Origin: Craspedostauros australis
Lineage: Eukaryota > Bacillariophyta > Bacillariophyceae > Mastogloiales > Achnanthaceae
Length of the DNA stretch: 64,000 bases
Assembly: GCA_026770025.1 (NCBI GenBank)
Contig: JAMXDE010000055.1
Span: 124,001-188,000, forward strand
Reading direction: 5' to 3'
The notes beneath the pieces were generated by a model, which ran no database searches, was not told the origin of the DNA, and saw nothing but the letters and a program-made list of their open reading frames with translations. This document shows positions 1 to 10,374 of this stretch, piece by piece (position 1 is the first letter of the stretch; each line of letters begins with the position of its first letter). The position numbers were made by a program, and so were the translations under genes.

Positions 1-189
1 CGTTCCCTACCAACTGCTGGGGAGGCGAAGAGACAGAAAAGTTCGCACGAACGATGGCTGCCCACATCATGAAACAGATCGTCAATAATTGCAGTGCGAG
101 TATCAATCAACTTGCCGATCTTCCGCAGCACACGAGCTTTGGTCCGCAACAGATCTACATTGGGAGTTGGATGTTCTGCGCTGTTCCTG

Positions 190-232
<43 letters not shown>

Positions 233-2269
233 CTCTCTCCTGGCCTATCATACGAGCCAGCACCATGCACGCACCATACATACCTTCCCCTTGTGCGGTA
301 CCTCATGGATCCGAGGTGAGAATGGAGAGCGCTCTACTGATAAACTCCAACCTCTGAGTAAAGAGCCCAGAGACATCCAACAGTGCCTGTTGGATACCGT
401 CGAGACGAGGCTCGCTCGAGAGGGAATTGGAGGTCCCGCAGCCCCTTGCCAGACAAGCGCCTTCCGCCATTCCCTCTGGAGAGTGTCTCTGGGCACTATC
501 CTCCTCTGTTCTATTGAGGTGCTGCGACGCGATGCGGCTTGAAGTCTCTTGTGGGGGCGCTGAGCTGTTATTCCTTGCTCCTGCCCTTGCTGCTTGGGAT
601 TGATGCTTTGCCGTCCCTTGCGCTTCTGCACTCGCTGGCAGACAATGGACGACATGGGCACGAAGAGCGCCGTGGCGGAACTGTGAAGCGCGCGTACTGG
701 TTCGAGCTGCACATTCTGCACCTGAGAGCACCTTGTCTCGTTGGCGTTCACAAAGAAATAGGTGTTCCGCTCCAATTGCCCTGAGTCTGCAGGCACCGTA
801 GCGGGAACAGGAACAGAAGTTCGCAAATAAGGGCTACTTGTTGCCACAAGGGGTCATCACAGTCACGAATCAACCGCCAACGGTCATTCTACCAATCCTG
901 TTTGATATTTCGTGGAACGACGTGCTGCGCTCTGGAGTACCTACGAGTAAAGTGCCTGCGCCAGATCTCGCCCCGTACCACCTCCCAGCTCTCTTCTCTC
1001 GTCATCGGAGCGTTGTGTCCAAATCATCCAAGACGGACATGGCGAACGGCCGAAAACTGGTGATTGCCTTGCTCTTTTGCATTACGAGTTACTGGAACGC
1101 CACCGCTCGGACACAACACAACCACAAATCTGGGCATCGGAGTATCCTTGTTGCAGGCTCTTCTCTATCGCGGGAATCTTAGCAGCGGGTGTTGCGAAAT
1201 TGCGAACGACTGTTCACGCGTTCGCTTGCTCGACATGTTTACTCTTGCTGATTTCGCTCGGAAGCTCACTGGCGATCGCTGAGCATCGGCATCAACGATT
1301 GCTGCCCAAGCATCATACGTAGATACACACTGATACGACTATTTGGACGCATAGCACCCTGGCACGCCCTGCAAATTCACACGAGCTGTTGGTGTGTACG
1401 CCATGGAGTGTGATACTTCGCGGGCGATAGAGAGCACCAGCAGGACAGGAAACCAAACAGCAACGAAAGGCAGCATCAACCGCCAACAACCAGCAAAGGC
1501 ATCACGGGAGAGAAATAAATGTCCAGAAGGGAGCCATCGCCTCACCCCTTCCCGAGGCGAACCTCTATCTGGGGCACGCTCCTCATGTACTGGTAGCTCC
1601 TGCATACCAACAGGGAGCAGCAGGAACAGTACAGCGTACCCTAAATACGGACGAAGGATCACGCAGATCCGCCACCTTTGTCCAGTTTAGATCCTTCACT
1701 TGTTCGTTCGTTGAGGCGCAGACGGAACCTCGTGAATTAGAGAGAATAGGAAACCGAAGCGCGCCGTTACCATTCGTGGATGGAAAGATATTTTGGGGTT
1801 CGAAAGACAGCACAAAGATGGCGCTGTGAGTGCCAATTCACGCCGACTCACGATGGTTCTCCGCTGTCTGTAAACAATCAGGAGGACTATACTGCGCGTA
1901 CGTGTGGCGCGCATGAGGAGAGCACGATCTGCTCTGTTGGTATGTCGAACTGAACCCAAGCATCCAGCGCCATGCCACCCCTCTTCCTGTGTCATTCAGT
2001 TCGGCATCAAAGGCATCCTTGTCGATGTTGGACCATCTCCTGGTGTTGCCGAAAACAACGAAGGACCCAACCACAAGCGGAATGCCTGCAGAGCAGCGTA
2101 GCTCTTGAGTAACTCGTTGTTACGAGTACACATTGCCATGTATGCACCAGCAGATGACTCTTCGTATCACGTGTACTCGTATTAGTACACATAGGTAGGT
2201 CGTGCTGTGGTTCGTGTGATACGTACGAGCAGAGCAACCGCATCGCAATTGCCCAAGTTACTGTGCTGC
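1..2269. other. Gene-poor left end, no gene recognised
   Basis: Several open frames of 60-200 codons exist on both strands, none with a domain I recognise. On the minus strand one frame ending near 303 and a polyglutamine frame at 103-306 could be consecutive exons of a low-complexity regulator, since the latter reads through the triplet repeat as about 14 Gln. The plus strand would read the same repeat as polyalanine. I could not settle the coding strand. The stretch ends exactly at the retrotransposon target site. Confidence 0.5.
199..230. repeat. CTG/CAG trinucleotide microsatellite
   Basis: About ten uninterrupted CTG units, preceded by TTG units and followed by a short CT run. Read on the minus strand it gives CAG codons (polyGln); on the plus strand it can be read as polyAla, polyCys or polyLeu depending on frame. 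Confidence 0.9.
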
Positions 2270-2524
2270 TGTTGGTGCACTGGCCAATCGTCAGCATCCG
2301 TCCGTCGCACGTAATGACCCAAAGGCGCAAAACGACGCAGAGCCAGAGAAAAACACAACGAACGCAGAAAACAGCCAAACCAAAACCAACACAGACCACT
2401 CATAAAATCAAACAAACAGTATCCGATCGAATTACACAGCATTGACATCACACAGCATCAGCTCTGGTTCCACCCTTCAGCTTATAGCTGGGTAGGGGAC
2501 CGACACTGAACTGTTGTATCAACA
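2270..2524 (+). repeat. 5' LTR of the Copia element
   Basis: 255 bp, TGTTG...CAACA, appearing identical to the 3' copy by direct reading. It contains TCATAAAATCAAA at 2400-2412, a TATA-like string also found in two host gene leaders, and therefore a candidate core promoter. The gag start codon lies 33 bases after the LTR end. Confidence 0.96.
2400..2412 (+). promoter_or_regulatory. Candidate core promoter motif in the LTR
   Basis: TCATAAAATCAAA lies 145 bases before the gag-pol start. The same 13 bases occur in front of the LHC-like gene and the trypsin-like gene, in the sense orientation each time. Promoter function is inferred from position and the AT-rich, TATA-like core. Confidence 0.45.
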
Positions 2525-2556
2525 TACTGTTTGTTTGATTCAGCTCTATCACAACG

Positions 2557-5500
2557 ATGAGCACCGACAAGAAGCCGGCAGCGCCAACGAAGCCGAAGGC
2601 AGAAGGCGTCGCCAACAACAACAACAACAAACCCAACCGTGGACATCGCAACCATCCGTTCGTCAAGCCAGCCAAGTTCGAAGGGGTGTGCCCCGAGCTC
2701 AAGGGCTATGTCTTTGACTGTGCTGCCGTACGTGCCAAGCAGGTGGACGAATTCACAAAGACCATCGAAGCCATCACCAACTATGCTGGAACACAGTACG
2801 GACCGGTTGTGAGCATGGCAGTGGAGAACATGGAAGCACCCTCCATCACAGAGCCTGAGGACTATGCAGAAGGAGCATCTGAGATCGAGAAGGACAAGTG
2901 GAAGAGACGCTATGCACTCTATACCACGCGCCTCACCAACGCCGAGACCGACTATCAGAAGATGTACGCGGTCATCTGGGGACAGTGTTCCGACATCATG
3001 CGGACACGTATCCAGGAATCCGACAACTACACCACAACATCCACCACACGAGACACCGCCGCACTCATCAAGATCATCAAAGGCGTCGTCTTCAACTACC
3101 AGACACACGAACAAGGAACAGTGGCCGCATGCATGATCATGCAGGAGCTTATGGGACTTCGTCAGAAGCACCGACAGACCGTCCAAGACTACTACGAATC
3201 GTTTGTCAACCTCGCCGATGTGAACGACACGGTCGAAACCTCCATCACACACGTGGAATGCATCATTAATGCCATCGCCAAGGAGCGTGGCATCGACAAC
3301 CCAAACACAGCGCAAAAGAAGGTGCTCAAGGCCGACGGCAGACAGCGATTCCTTTCTGTACTCTTCATCCTGGGCTCCGACCGCCGCAGGTTTGGTTCCC
3401 TCATCGAGGACCTCCACAATGAACAGGTCAAAGGCAATGACCAGTATCCCAAGACACTTGTGGCAGCACTCACCATGCTCAGCCACTGGTCGAAGGACCC
3501 AAGGAATGTACCGGGCATCAGCACACCAAAAGACACAGGCATGGCGTTTGTGAACGCGAACAACCCAGGTGGAAAAGAGGCATGCACTCGATGTGGCCGC
3601 ACCAACCACACACTGGATCAATGTCATGCGAAGTATCACAGTGACGGCACTGTCCTTGTGCACGCTGATGATGGATACAACGATGACGACTTCGTGTTCC
3701 TACATGCGCACCTGGATGAACACACAAGCCACACACTCAACCAGGCAACCAACATCATCCCAAGGAACTGGATCCTCCTCGACAACCAGTCGACAGTTGA
3801 TGTCTTCAGCAACGGACGTCTCCTCAAGGACATCCACACCCTTGAGAACAGTCTCACCATCCACTGCAATGCAGGGACTGCCACCACCAATCAACGCGGC
3901 ACTCTTCCAGGATACGGGGATGTCTGGTATCACCCAGACGGGGTCGCCAACATCCTCTCCCTCAGCAAGGTGAAGGGTCGATTCCGTGTCACCTACGACA
4001 GCACTGGAACCAACCGCTTCACAGTGCACAAACAAGATGGGTCCATGCAATCCTTCCAGGAATCCCCAGGTGGTCTTTTCTACCTTGATACCAGCAGCAC
4101 CAACAACCTCCACGAAACAACCATGGTCAACACAGTAGCTGATAACAGCAATAGCTTCTCGTCTTTTGACTATTCGCAGGCCAAACTGGCCAGGTCCCTA
4201 CAACAGCGTATTGGTCGCCCCACGTCGCGTACTTTCATCAGATATGTTCGCAACGGCATGATCCCTGACTGTCCTATCACCGCCAAGGACATTCGAACTG
4301 CTGACCTCATTTTTGGTCCAGACGTGGCTTCCATGAAAGGGAAAACAGTGAGACACGTGTCTCCAGCCGTACGAGCGGAGATCGCACAGATTCCTGCGAA
4401 CATCATGCAGCAATATCGCAACGTACAATTGTCAGTCGACATCATGGTTGTCAATGGCATCAAGTTCCTGGTCTCCATCGCCAAGCACATCAAGTTCGGC
4501 ACAGTCGCAAAACTCGATTCTGCATCAAACACAGTCCTCACCAAACAATTCCACAACATCATCCAACTCTACAAGCAGCGAGGGTTCCGTGTCACAATCA
4601 TCATGGCAGACAACCAATTCGAATCCCTACGTGGCGAACTGGCCGAGCGAGGTGTTGGAGTGAATGTGACATCGCGGGACGAACACGTACCAGAAGTGGA
4701 ACGGTACATCCGAACCATCAAGGAACGCGTGCGATCTACGTATCACGCACTTCCATTCAAACACTACCCGCCCATCCTCATCATCGAGATGGTACATCAT
4801 GCTGTGTATTGGCTCAACATGTTCCCTCATCAGAACGGGGTCAGCAAGCGAATGAGCCCATCGGAAATAGTCGTGGGCCGCAAGCTGAATTACAATGCAC
4901 ACTGTCGTCTTGAATTCGGCAGCTATGTGCAAACGCACGAGCAGCATGACAACACAATGCAGCCACGAACCGTCGGTGCTATCGCAGTCAGGCCGTCAGG
5001 AAACGACCAAGGTGGTTATCTCTTCATCAGTCTGGAGACTGGCATGCGACTACACCGCAGATCGTGGACGGAAGTACCCATGCCCCAATCCGTCATCGAC
5101 CATGTCCATGGCATGGCGAAACGTGCAAAAACGAATCAAACCCTGAAGTTCTCCTATCAGCGCGGTGTGGAGCTGTACCCTGTCCATGATGAAGATGATG
5201 ATGATGACGACAGTGACAGTGACAGCGATAGTGACAGTGAATCCGACAGCGAATCAGAATCAAGCGAGGACACGGACGAAGACAGCCTCGACGACGAGGA
5301 CGGCGATGATGGGAGCAGCGACAGCGAATCGGAGGCATCCAACGGAACCGAATCGGATGGCAGCTCAGATGACAGCGACGGCAATGATGATGATGATGGC
5401 GACAGCAATAATGGTGTTGAGGATGCAAATGTCCTGCCACCGATCATTGCGGACCTGCCACTAATCATTGATGATGCACCACAACTGGCAGACGAGGAGA

Positions 5501-7518
5501 ATATCGAGGCTGGAAATGGACAACCCGATGCGCATCAGCCGCCAGAACAGACATCAACACACCCCATGACCACGAGACGGGGACCACGCATTGACTACAG
5601 CGAACTGCATCACACCGGTCGTGGAGACACACATGCTACCATCACAATCCTATCCGAAGATGCAAACAATGAAACACACAACCACATTGAAGCATGCACG
5701 TTCGTCACTGAACAGATGAACTGGAAGCAAGGGCTCCGACAATTTCATGAACGCGGCGAAGACGCCATCAGCAAGGAATTGCAGCAGGTCCACGAAATGG
5801 AAGGGTTCGAACCCAAACACTGGCACGAGCTCTCTCATGATGAACGTTGCAAGGCTCTGCGCTACCTGATGTACCTGAAAGAGAAACGCAACGGCGTCAT
5901 CAAGGGTCGTGGTTGCGCTGATGGCAGGAAACAACGACTATACATGACCAAGGAAGAGACCAGCTCTCCCACTGTGTCTCTCCTTGGGCTCATGCTCACT
6001 TGCGTCACCGATGCCCATGAGAACCGTGACGTTGCAACAGTGGATGTGCCAGGCGCATTTCTGCAAACCAAGTTCGACGACGGAGACATCGTGCACGTGC
6101 TGATTGAAGGAAGGATGGCTGAGCTGCTCGCCAAGGTGGCACCCGAAGTGTACGAAGAATATGTGCACAAGAAGAGGGGACAATCGGCAATATACGTGAA
6201 ACTCACGCGCGCGCTGTATGGAACGTTGAAGGCGGCACTACAGTGGTGGAAGGATCTCACCGCCACCCTTGTTGCTGACGGCTTCACCATCAATCCGTAT
6301 GACTGGTGTGTGGCCAACAAGTCAGTGAAAGGGAAACAATGCACCATCGTATGGCATGTTGACGATTTGAAAATCTCACATGTGGACCCATCGGTGGTTG
6401 ACGATGTAATCAAGATGCTGAATGTGGCGTACGGAAAACGAACTCCGCTCACCGTCAAGCGCGGCAAGCAGCATGACTACCTTGGCATGTTGCTTGACTA
6501 CACACAACCAGGACATGTGAGAATCGACATGTCAGAATACATCAGTGGTATTCTTGCAGGAGTGCCAGCAAACATGGGAGGACATGCAGTCACGCCTGCA
6601 GCCAACCATCTCTTCGACATCAACCACGAAAACCCAAAGGCACTCGACGAAGACACCAAGGACCTCTTCCACCACATCGTTGCCAAACTCCTCTTCCTGA
6701 GCAAGCGCGCAAGACCAGATATCCAAACTGCTGTGTCCTTCCTCTGTACCAGGGTCAAAAGCCCAGATGAAGACGACTACAAGAAGCTTGCTCGCACGAT
6801 CAAATACCTACGAGCGACGCAAGACATGACACTCACCCTTGGTGGATCCAGCCTGGAGGACACACAGTGGTGGGTAGACGGTGCGTTCGGCGTCCACAAC
6901 GACATGCGGAGCCACACGGGGGCGCACATGTCCACCGGAGCAGGCGCCATCTACTCCACATCATCCAAGCAAAAGCTCAACACCAAAAGTTCGACAGAAG
7001 CGGAGCTTGTCGCTGTCGATGATGTGATGCCACAGGTGCTGTGGACAAGGTATTTCCTACAGGAACAGGGGATCAAGACCGAGCCATCCACCCTTCACCA
7101 AGACAACCAGAGCGCAATGCTGCTGGAAAACAACGGGCGCAAGTCAAGCGGAAAAAGGACCAGACACATCAGCATGCGATACTTCTTCGTTCACGACCGC
7201 ATCAGCAGAAATGAGATCAGAGTCAAATACTGCCCTACCGATGATATGATCGGCGACTTCTTCACGAAGCCGCTCCAGGGATCCAAATTCAGGGCATTCA
7301 GGGACGCCATCCTAAATCGAAACGCATATGATGCCAACAGGCCAAAGACATACAAGGAAGCTCTATTGGCATCACAGGAGTGTGTTGGTGCACTGGCCAA
7401 TCGTCAGCATCCGTCCGTCGCACGTAATGACCCAAAGGCGCAAAACGACGCAGAGCCAGAGAAAAACACAACGAACGCAGAAAACAGCCAAACCAAAACC
7501 AACACAGACCACTCATAA
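2557..7518 (+). CDS. Copia Gag-Pol polyprotein
   Basis: A single frame of 1,653 codons starts at the first ATG after the LTR. It begins with Gag, which ends in a CCHC zinc knuckle (CTRCGRTNHTLDQC, near residue 343). An aspartic protease follows with LLDNQST near 408, in place of the usual D-S/T-G. The integrase has acidic residues near 628, 685 and 713-715, giving a D-to-E gap of about 28-30, shorter than the usual 35. A Ser/Asp/Glu-rich acidic linker follows near 875-970. The reverse transcriptase has TVDVPGAF and HVDD near 1269 (HVDD where many elements have YVDD). RNase H carries VDGAFG, TEAEL and DNQSA and ends in GDFFTKPL. The last 45 codons and the stop lie inside the 3' LTR. Gag and Pol share one frame, so their ratio must be set without a frameshift. 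Confidence 0.97.
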   Translation: MSTDKKPAAPTKPKAEGVANNNNNKPNRGHRNHPFVKPAKFEGVCPELKGYVFDCAAVRAKQVDEFTKTIEAITNYAGTQYGPVVSMAVENMEAPSITEPEDYAEGASEIEKDKWKRRYALYTTRLTNAETDYQKMYAVIWGQCSDIMRTRIQESDNYTTTSTTRDTAALIKIIKGVVFNYQTHEQGTVAACMIMQELMGLRQKHRQTVQDYYESFVNLADVNDTVETSITHVECIINAIAKERGIDNPNTAQKKVLKADGRQRFLSVLFILGSDRRRFGSLIEDLHNEQVKGNDQYPKTLVAALTMLSHWSKDPRNVPGISTPKDTGMAFVNANNPGGKEACTRCGRTNHTLDQCHAKYHSDGTVLVHADDGYNDDDFVFLHAHLDEHTSHTLNQATNIIPRNWILLDNQSTVDVFSNGRLLKDIHTLENSLTIHCNAGTATTNQRGTLPGYGDVWYHPDGVANILSLSKVKGRFRVTYDSTGTNRFTVHKQDGSMQSFQESPGGLFYLDTSSTNNLHETTMVNTVADNSNSFSSFDYSQAKLARSLQQRIGRPTSRTFIRYVRNGMIPDCPITAKDIRTADLIFGPDVASMKGKTVRHVSPAVRAEIAQIPANIMQQYRNVQLSVDIMVVNGIKFLVSIAKHIKFGTVAKLDSASNTVLTKQFHNIIQLYKQRGFRVTIIMADNQFESLRGELAERGVGVNVTSRDEHVPEVERYIRTIKERVRSTYHALPFKHYPPILIIEMVHHAVYWLNMFPHQNGVSKRMSPSEIVVGRKLNYNAHCRLEFGSYVQTHEQHDNTMQPRTVGAIAVRPSGNDQGGYLFISLETGMRLHRRSWTEVPMPQSVIDHVHGMAKRAKTNQTLKFSYQRGVELYPVHDEDDDDDDSDSDSDSDSESDSESESSEDTDEDSLDDEDGDDGSSDSESEASNGTESDGSSDDSDGNDDDDGDSNNGVEDANVLPPIIADLPLIIDDAPQLADEENIEAGNGQPDAHQPPEQTSTHPMTTRRGPRIDYSELHHTGRGDTHATITILSEDANNETHNHIEACTFVTEQMNWKQGLRQFHERGEDAISKELQQVHEMEGFEPKHWHELSHDERCKALRYLMYLKEKRNGVIKGRGCADGRKQRLYMTKEETSSPTVSLLGLMLTCVTDAHENRDVATVDVPGAFLQTKFDDGDIVHVLIEGRMAELLAKVAPEVYEEYVHKKRGQSAIYVKLTRALYGTLKAALQWWKDLTATLVADGFTINPYDWCVANKSVKGKQCTIVWHVDDLKISHVDPSVVDDVIKMLNVAYGKRTPLTVKRGKQHDYLGMLLDYTQPGHVRIDMSEYISGILAGVPANMGGHAVTPAANHLFDINHENPKALDEDTKDLFHHIVAKLLFLSKRARPDIQTAVSFLCTRVKSPDEDDYKKLARTIKYLRATQDMTLTLGGSSLEDTQWWVDGAFGVHNDMRSHTGAHMSTGAGAIYSTSSKQKLNTKSSTEAELVAVDDVMPQVLWTRYFLQEQGIKTEPSTLHQDNQSAMLLENNGRKSSGKRTRHISMRYFFVHDRISRNEIRVKYCPTDDMIGDFFTKPLQGSKFRAFRDAILNRNAYDANRPKTYKEALLASQECVGALANRQHPSVARNDPKAQNDAEPEKNTTNAENSQTKTNTDHS

Positions 7519-7637
7519 AATCAAACAAACAGTATCCGATCGAATTACACAGCATTGACATCACACAGCATCAGCTCTGGTTCCACCCTTCAGCTTATAG
7601 CTGGGTAGGGGACCGACACTGAACTGTTGTATCAACA
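7383..7637 (+). repeat. 3' LTR of the Copia element
   Basis: 255 bp, matching the 5' LTR with no difference seen. The first 136 bases are coding: they encode the polyprotein tail, and the TAA stop (7516-7518) falls inside the LTR copy of TCATAAAATCAAA (7513-7525). The target duplication GCTGC follows at 7638-7642. Confidence 0.96.
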
Positions 7638-8106
7638 GCTGCAATACATGATGCACAACGAGCTATGAATGAGACGTGTGCTCTACTATTGCACGTGTAT
7701 AATACAATAGAGTAACCCCATTGCTACTATCCCATGTTCTGACGTAGCTCTCCTGGTTCTTTTGTGTGATGCCATCCATACTCGCCGAATACGTGGAGAT
7801 CATCACTCTTCCTCGTGTTCTGCCTCGCAAAATTGCAGATCGAACGGCATGAACCTTCGTGGTGGAAAGATCCAGAAGCAATTGCCAGATTCTTAAACAT
7901 CGTACTATAGAATATAATATTGCCAAACGGATACGAGTTGCACGTGCGAGTTTTCCCACTTTCACTCCTGTTTCTGTCACCTCTCCGGCTGCCGTTGTGC
8001 ATGTTGCCGATACTGGTGACGGTGATGGATATACACGCGAGTTGCTGAAGACCAGCATCATCGCCGTGGCAAATGCCCGTCAACGAAATGACCCAATGCG
8101 CAAGCC
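7638..8106. other. Spacer between retroelement and HSF gene
   Basis: No gene recognised. It contains an AT-rich patch with TGTATAATACAATAGA at 7696-7711, a 16-mer repeated at 10489-10504 on the other side of the HSF gene. It presumably includes the 3' UTR of that gene. Confidence 0.5.
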
Positions 8107-10374
8107 CTATTCTTGTTGGCCTTCCTCTCTTCTCCTACGGAGAGACCGATCCACTGCTGCAGCCGCTGCAGCGGTCGACTGCTCTTTCTCCAAGTCCAGC
8201 TGATGCTGCATGAGCAAGATTTGATCTTGGTGGCCCTGTTGTGCCCGCTGCTGCTCCGCCAGGATCCTCTCAGCTTCGATCAAGCTGAGAGACGACCGTG
8301 CATCAAGCAATCGTGAAGTCGGTTGAGTAGGCATCGACGACGTCAGTGAAGAGTTTCGTAGGCTGCTGCTGTCTTGACCGAAAATGCTTGATGTTGCACG
8401 GATCTGCGCGATCCGCAGTGCGGTGGGATCAGCTGCTGCACCGTACTGCATTGGGGCCCGCAGCAAAGGGTGGAGAGAACGGTAATAGTGCTGTTGCTGC
8501 TGCCGTTGCAGATCCTGGTGAAGATGAGCGGCTGGCAAGAGTGCCGGTGGCATTGTTGCAGCTGTTGATGCAAGTAGGCTGGGCGATGCTACGCCCCCAT
8601 GCGCATGCATAACCCCAGCAGCATCAGTAGCAGCCGCTTCTGCGGCCATGCGCGCAAACGCTGAGTGCGAGGGACTGTGCACATCGGAAGGATCGGCAGG
8701 CTTGCCAGCCCGGCCCGCAATCGACGTCGTACGTAGAGTCGAACCAACCGTATCAAACACCATACCAGCCGGAGTTGGCGCTGCTGATGGGGCCATCATC
8801 GAAGACTGCCCAAATGTCCTGGCTGCGAGATGGTGGTGCAGTGCGCCAGCCAGCGCAGGAGTGGCGGGAAACGGATACTCTGGGAGTAGATTCTGCGCGG
8901 CTGGCATTTGCAATGAAAGCAAATGCGACGACGGCGATGCCAGCGAAGACATTGGCGGAATCTGCCTATGAGCCAGAACCGAGGCGGTGGCAGCAGTAGC
9001 AGCAGCAGACGGTGGCGGCATTGTTGCCATGAGACCTGTGTATGGATCGACCATCTGCGTGGAGGGAGCAAGGTTGTGGAGGGAGTTGAGCGGCGCTGAA
9101 AGGAATGGTGATAGCCCAGGATTTGCCGTCCTGGTTGGGGATTCTGCTACGTTGGAATATCCAGCCAAGTGGGCTCGGATGAGCTGCTCGGTGTGATCTG
9201 TTCGCTTCTTCTTGCCGCCGTTCATGCCCTTGAGCAGTGCCGGTTCCTCTTTCTGGAAGAGAGGGTGGAAGTATGCCACTGTGCCAGGGAGAGCGCTGAA
9301 CTCAGAAACGCGTTTGAACCCCCTGTGTGTTCAGTACATTGGTCAGGCATCGAAATTCAACAAAGAGACGGTTGTGAAGAATGGCAACACGTGAGCAAAT
9401 GCACTGCCATACAGTAGAGTAATCCACAGTATCATGGAAGGTAGCAACGAAATCAGTATGGTTGAAATGCTGCGGAATCGGCAAGGCTTGAGGCCCAATG
9501 CTGAAGATATGCTGCTTGCTCGTTGTGCAGGCTCAAGATGAAGCTCTTGCCTGCACTGACTGTGACATGAGCCGTGGACATGAAGCCATGTTGACGGCTG
9601 CATTGGTCAGTACGCGACAATGCACAACATGGACAAAGCCATCTGCACGTACCATCGATTGAGCTTGCGAGTCAAGCTCTCGAGCTTCGTTCCTTGAAAG
9701 TGTCGCCTCAGGATGGTCTTCGTGAACTTGGCCGGGGCCATGGCGAATGACTTGCCATCTGGCAACCACCAGATGGTCTCGTGGGCCTGTTCACTGTCCA
9801 GCAGCTCCATCAGACGCTCGGGGAATGTGAACCGGCGTTCAGCGTCGTCGTCTTCTTCTTCATCGTCTTCTTTGTCGTTGCTGCCATGGTGAGCGCTGTC
9901 CTTGTCTCGATCTCGGTCGCCTCGGGTCGGATTTGTTTTTGGGCGCTTTGACTCGGGACCGGCAGCGTCCAATACTTCTGTCGGGTCCTTGGCAGCAATC
10001 AACCCACGCTTTGCCTTGCCTTGGCGCCCCTCGCTGTCTCTTTCCGCTTTTGTGCTCAGAACTGACACTGCGCCATCACGTTCGGAACGGATGGGTCGCG
10101 ACCCAGCCTCCGAGCCTTTCTTGTTGGCGCTGTCCTCGGTTTCAGGATTTACGCTATGCACGGATATCTGCTTCGGTGGAAGCGACCGCCGGTGACGATC
10201 GGAAGTTGCTGGAGCCTGTTTGCCCACCTTGTTTGATGCTGCCACGGCGGTATTGGTGAAAGCAACGTTGGCGAAAGTAATGTTGGAGAAAGAACGTGTG
10301 AGATGGTCGGAGAGTGACCAGAGCAGAGTAGAGCAGCGTGAAGTATGCGGAGACGAAGAGCCGTCGACATGCAT
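8107..10374 (-). CDS. Heat-shock-factor-type transcription factor (2 exons)
   Basis: Exon 1 is 9653-10374 and exon 2 is 8107-9322. The 330-bp intron starts gtacgt and ends acacag and splits the Trp codon of LNRW|GFKRV inside the DNA-binding domain. The spliced product is 645 residues. The HSF domain starts around residue 178 (FTFPERLMELL, then ILRRHFQGTKLESLTRKLNRW, then GFKRVSEF and AYFHPLFQKE), matching the winged-helix fold that binds nGAAn repeats. Before it is a charged region rich in Lys, Arg, Asp and Glu; after it comes an Ala/Pro/Ser-rich region. The Glu/Gln-rich heptad-like segment lies close to the C-terminus (around LIEAERILAEQQ), not directly after the DNA-binding domain as in canonical HSFs. 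It is probably one of the many HSF-like genes of diatoms; the target genes cannot be read from the sequence. Confidence 0.93.

Larger units (their letters stand above)
2270..7637 (+). mobile_element. Complete Ty1/copia-type LTR retrotransposon
   Basis: A 5,368-bp element bounded by two direct 255-bp LTRs, each starting TGTTG and ending CAACA. It is flanked by a perfect 5-bp target duplication GCTGC (2265-2269 and 7638-7642). Between the LTRs lies one uninterrupted gag-pol frame. Domain order is gag, protease, integrase, reverse transcriptase, RNase H, which is the Copia (Pseudoviridae) order and not the Gypsy order. I see no difference between the two LTRs, so the insertion appears recent and possibly still competent. 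No TGG-type tRNA primer site follows the 5' LTR. The purine tract before the 3' LTR is weak (around 7374-7382). Confidence 0.97.

Noticed and set aside
2482-3663. 393-codon minus-strand frame in the retroelement gag region
   Set aside because: Antisense shadow of gag; Cys/Val-rich sequence without any family resemblance.
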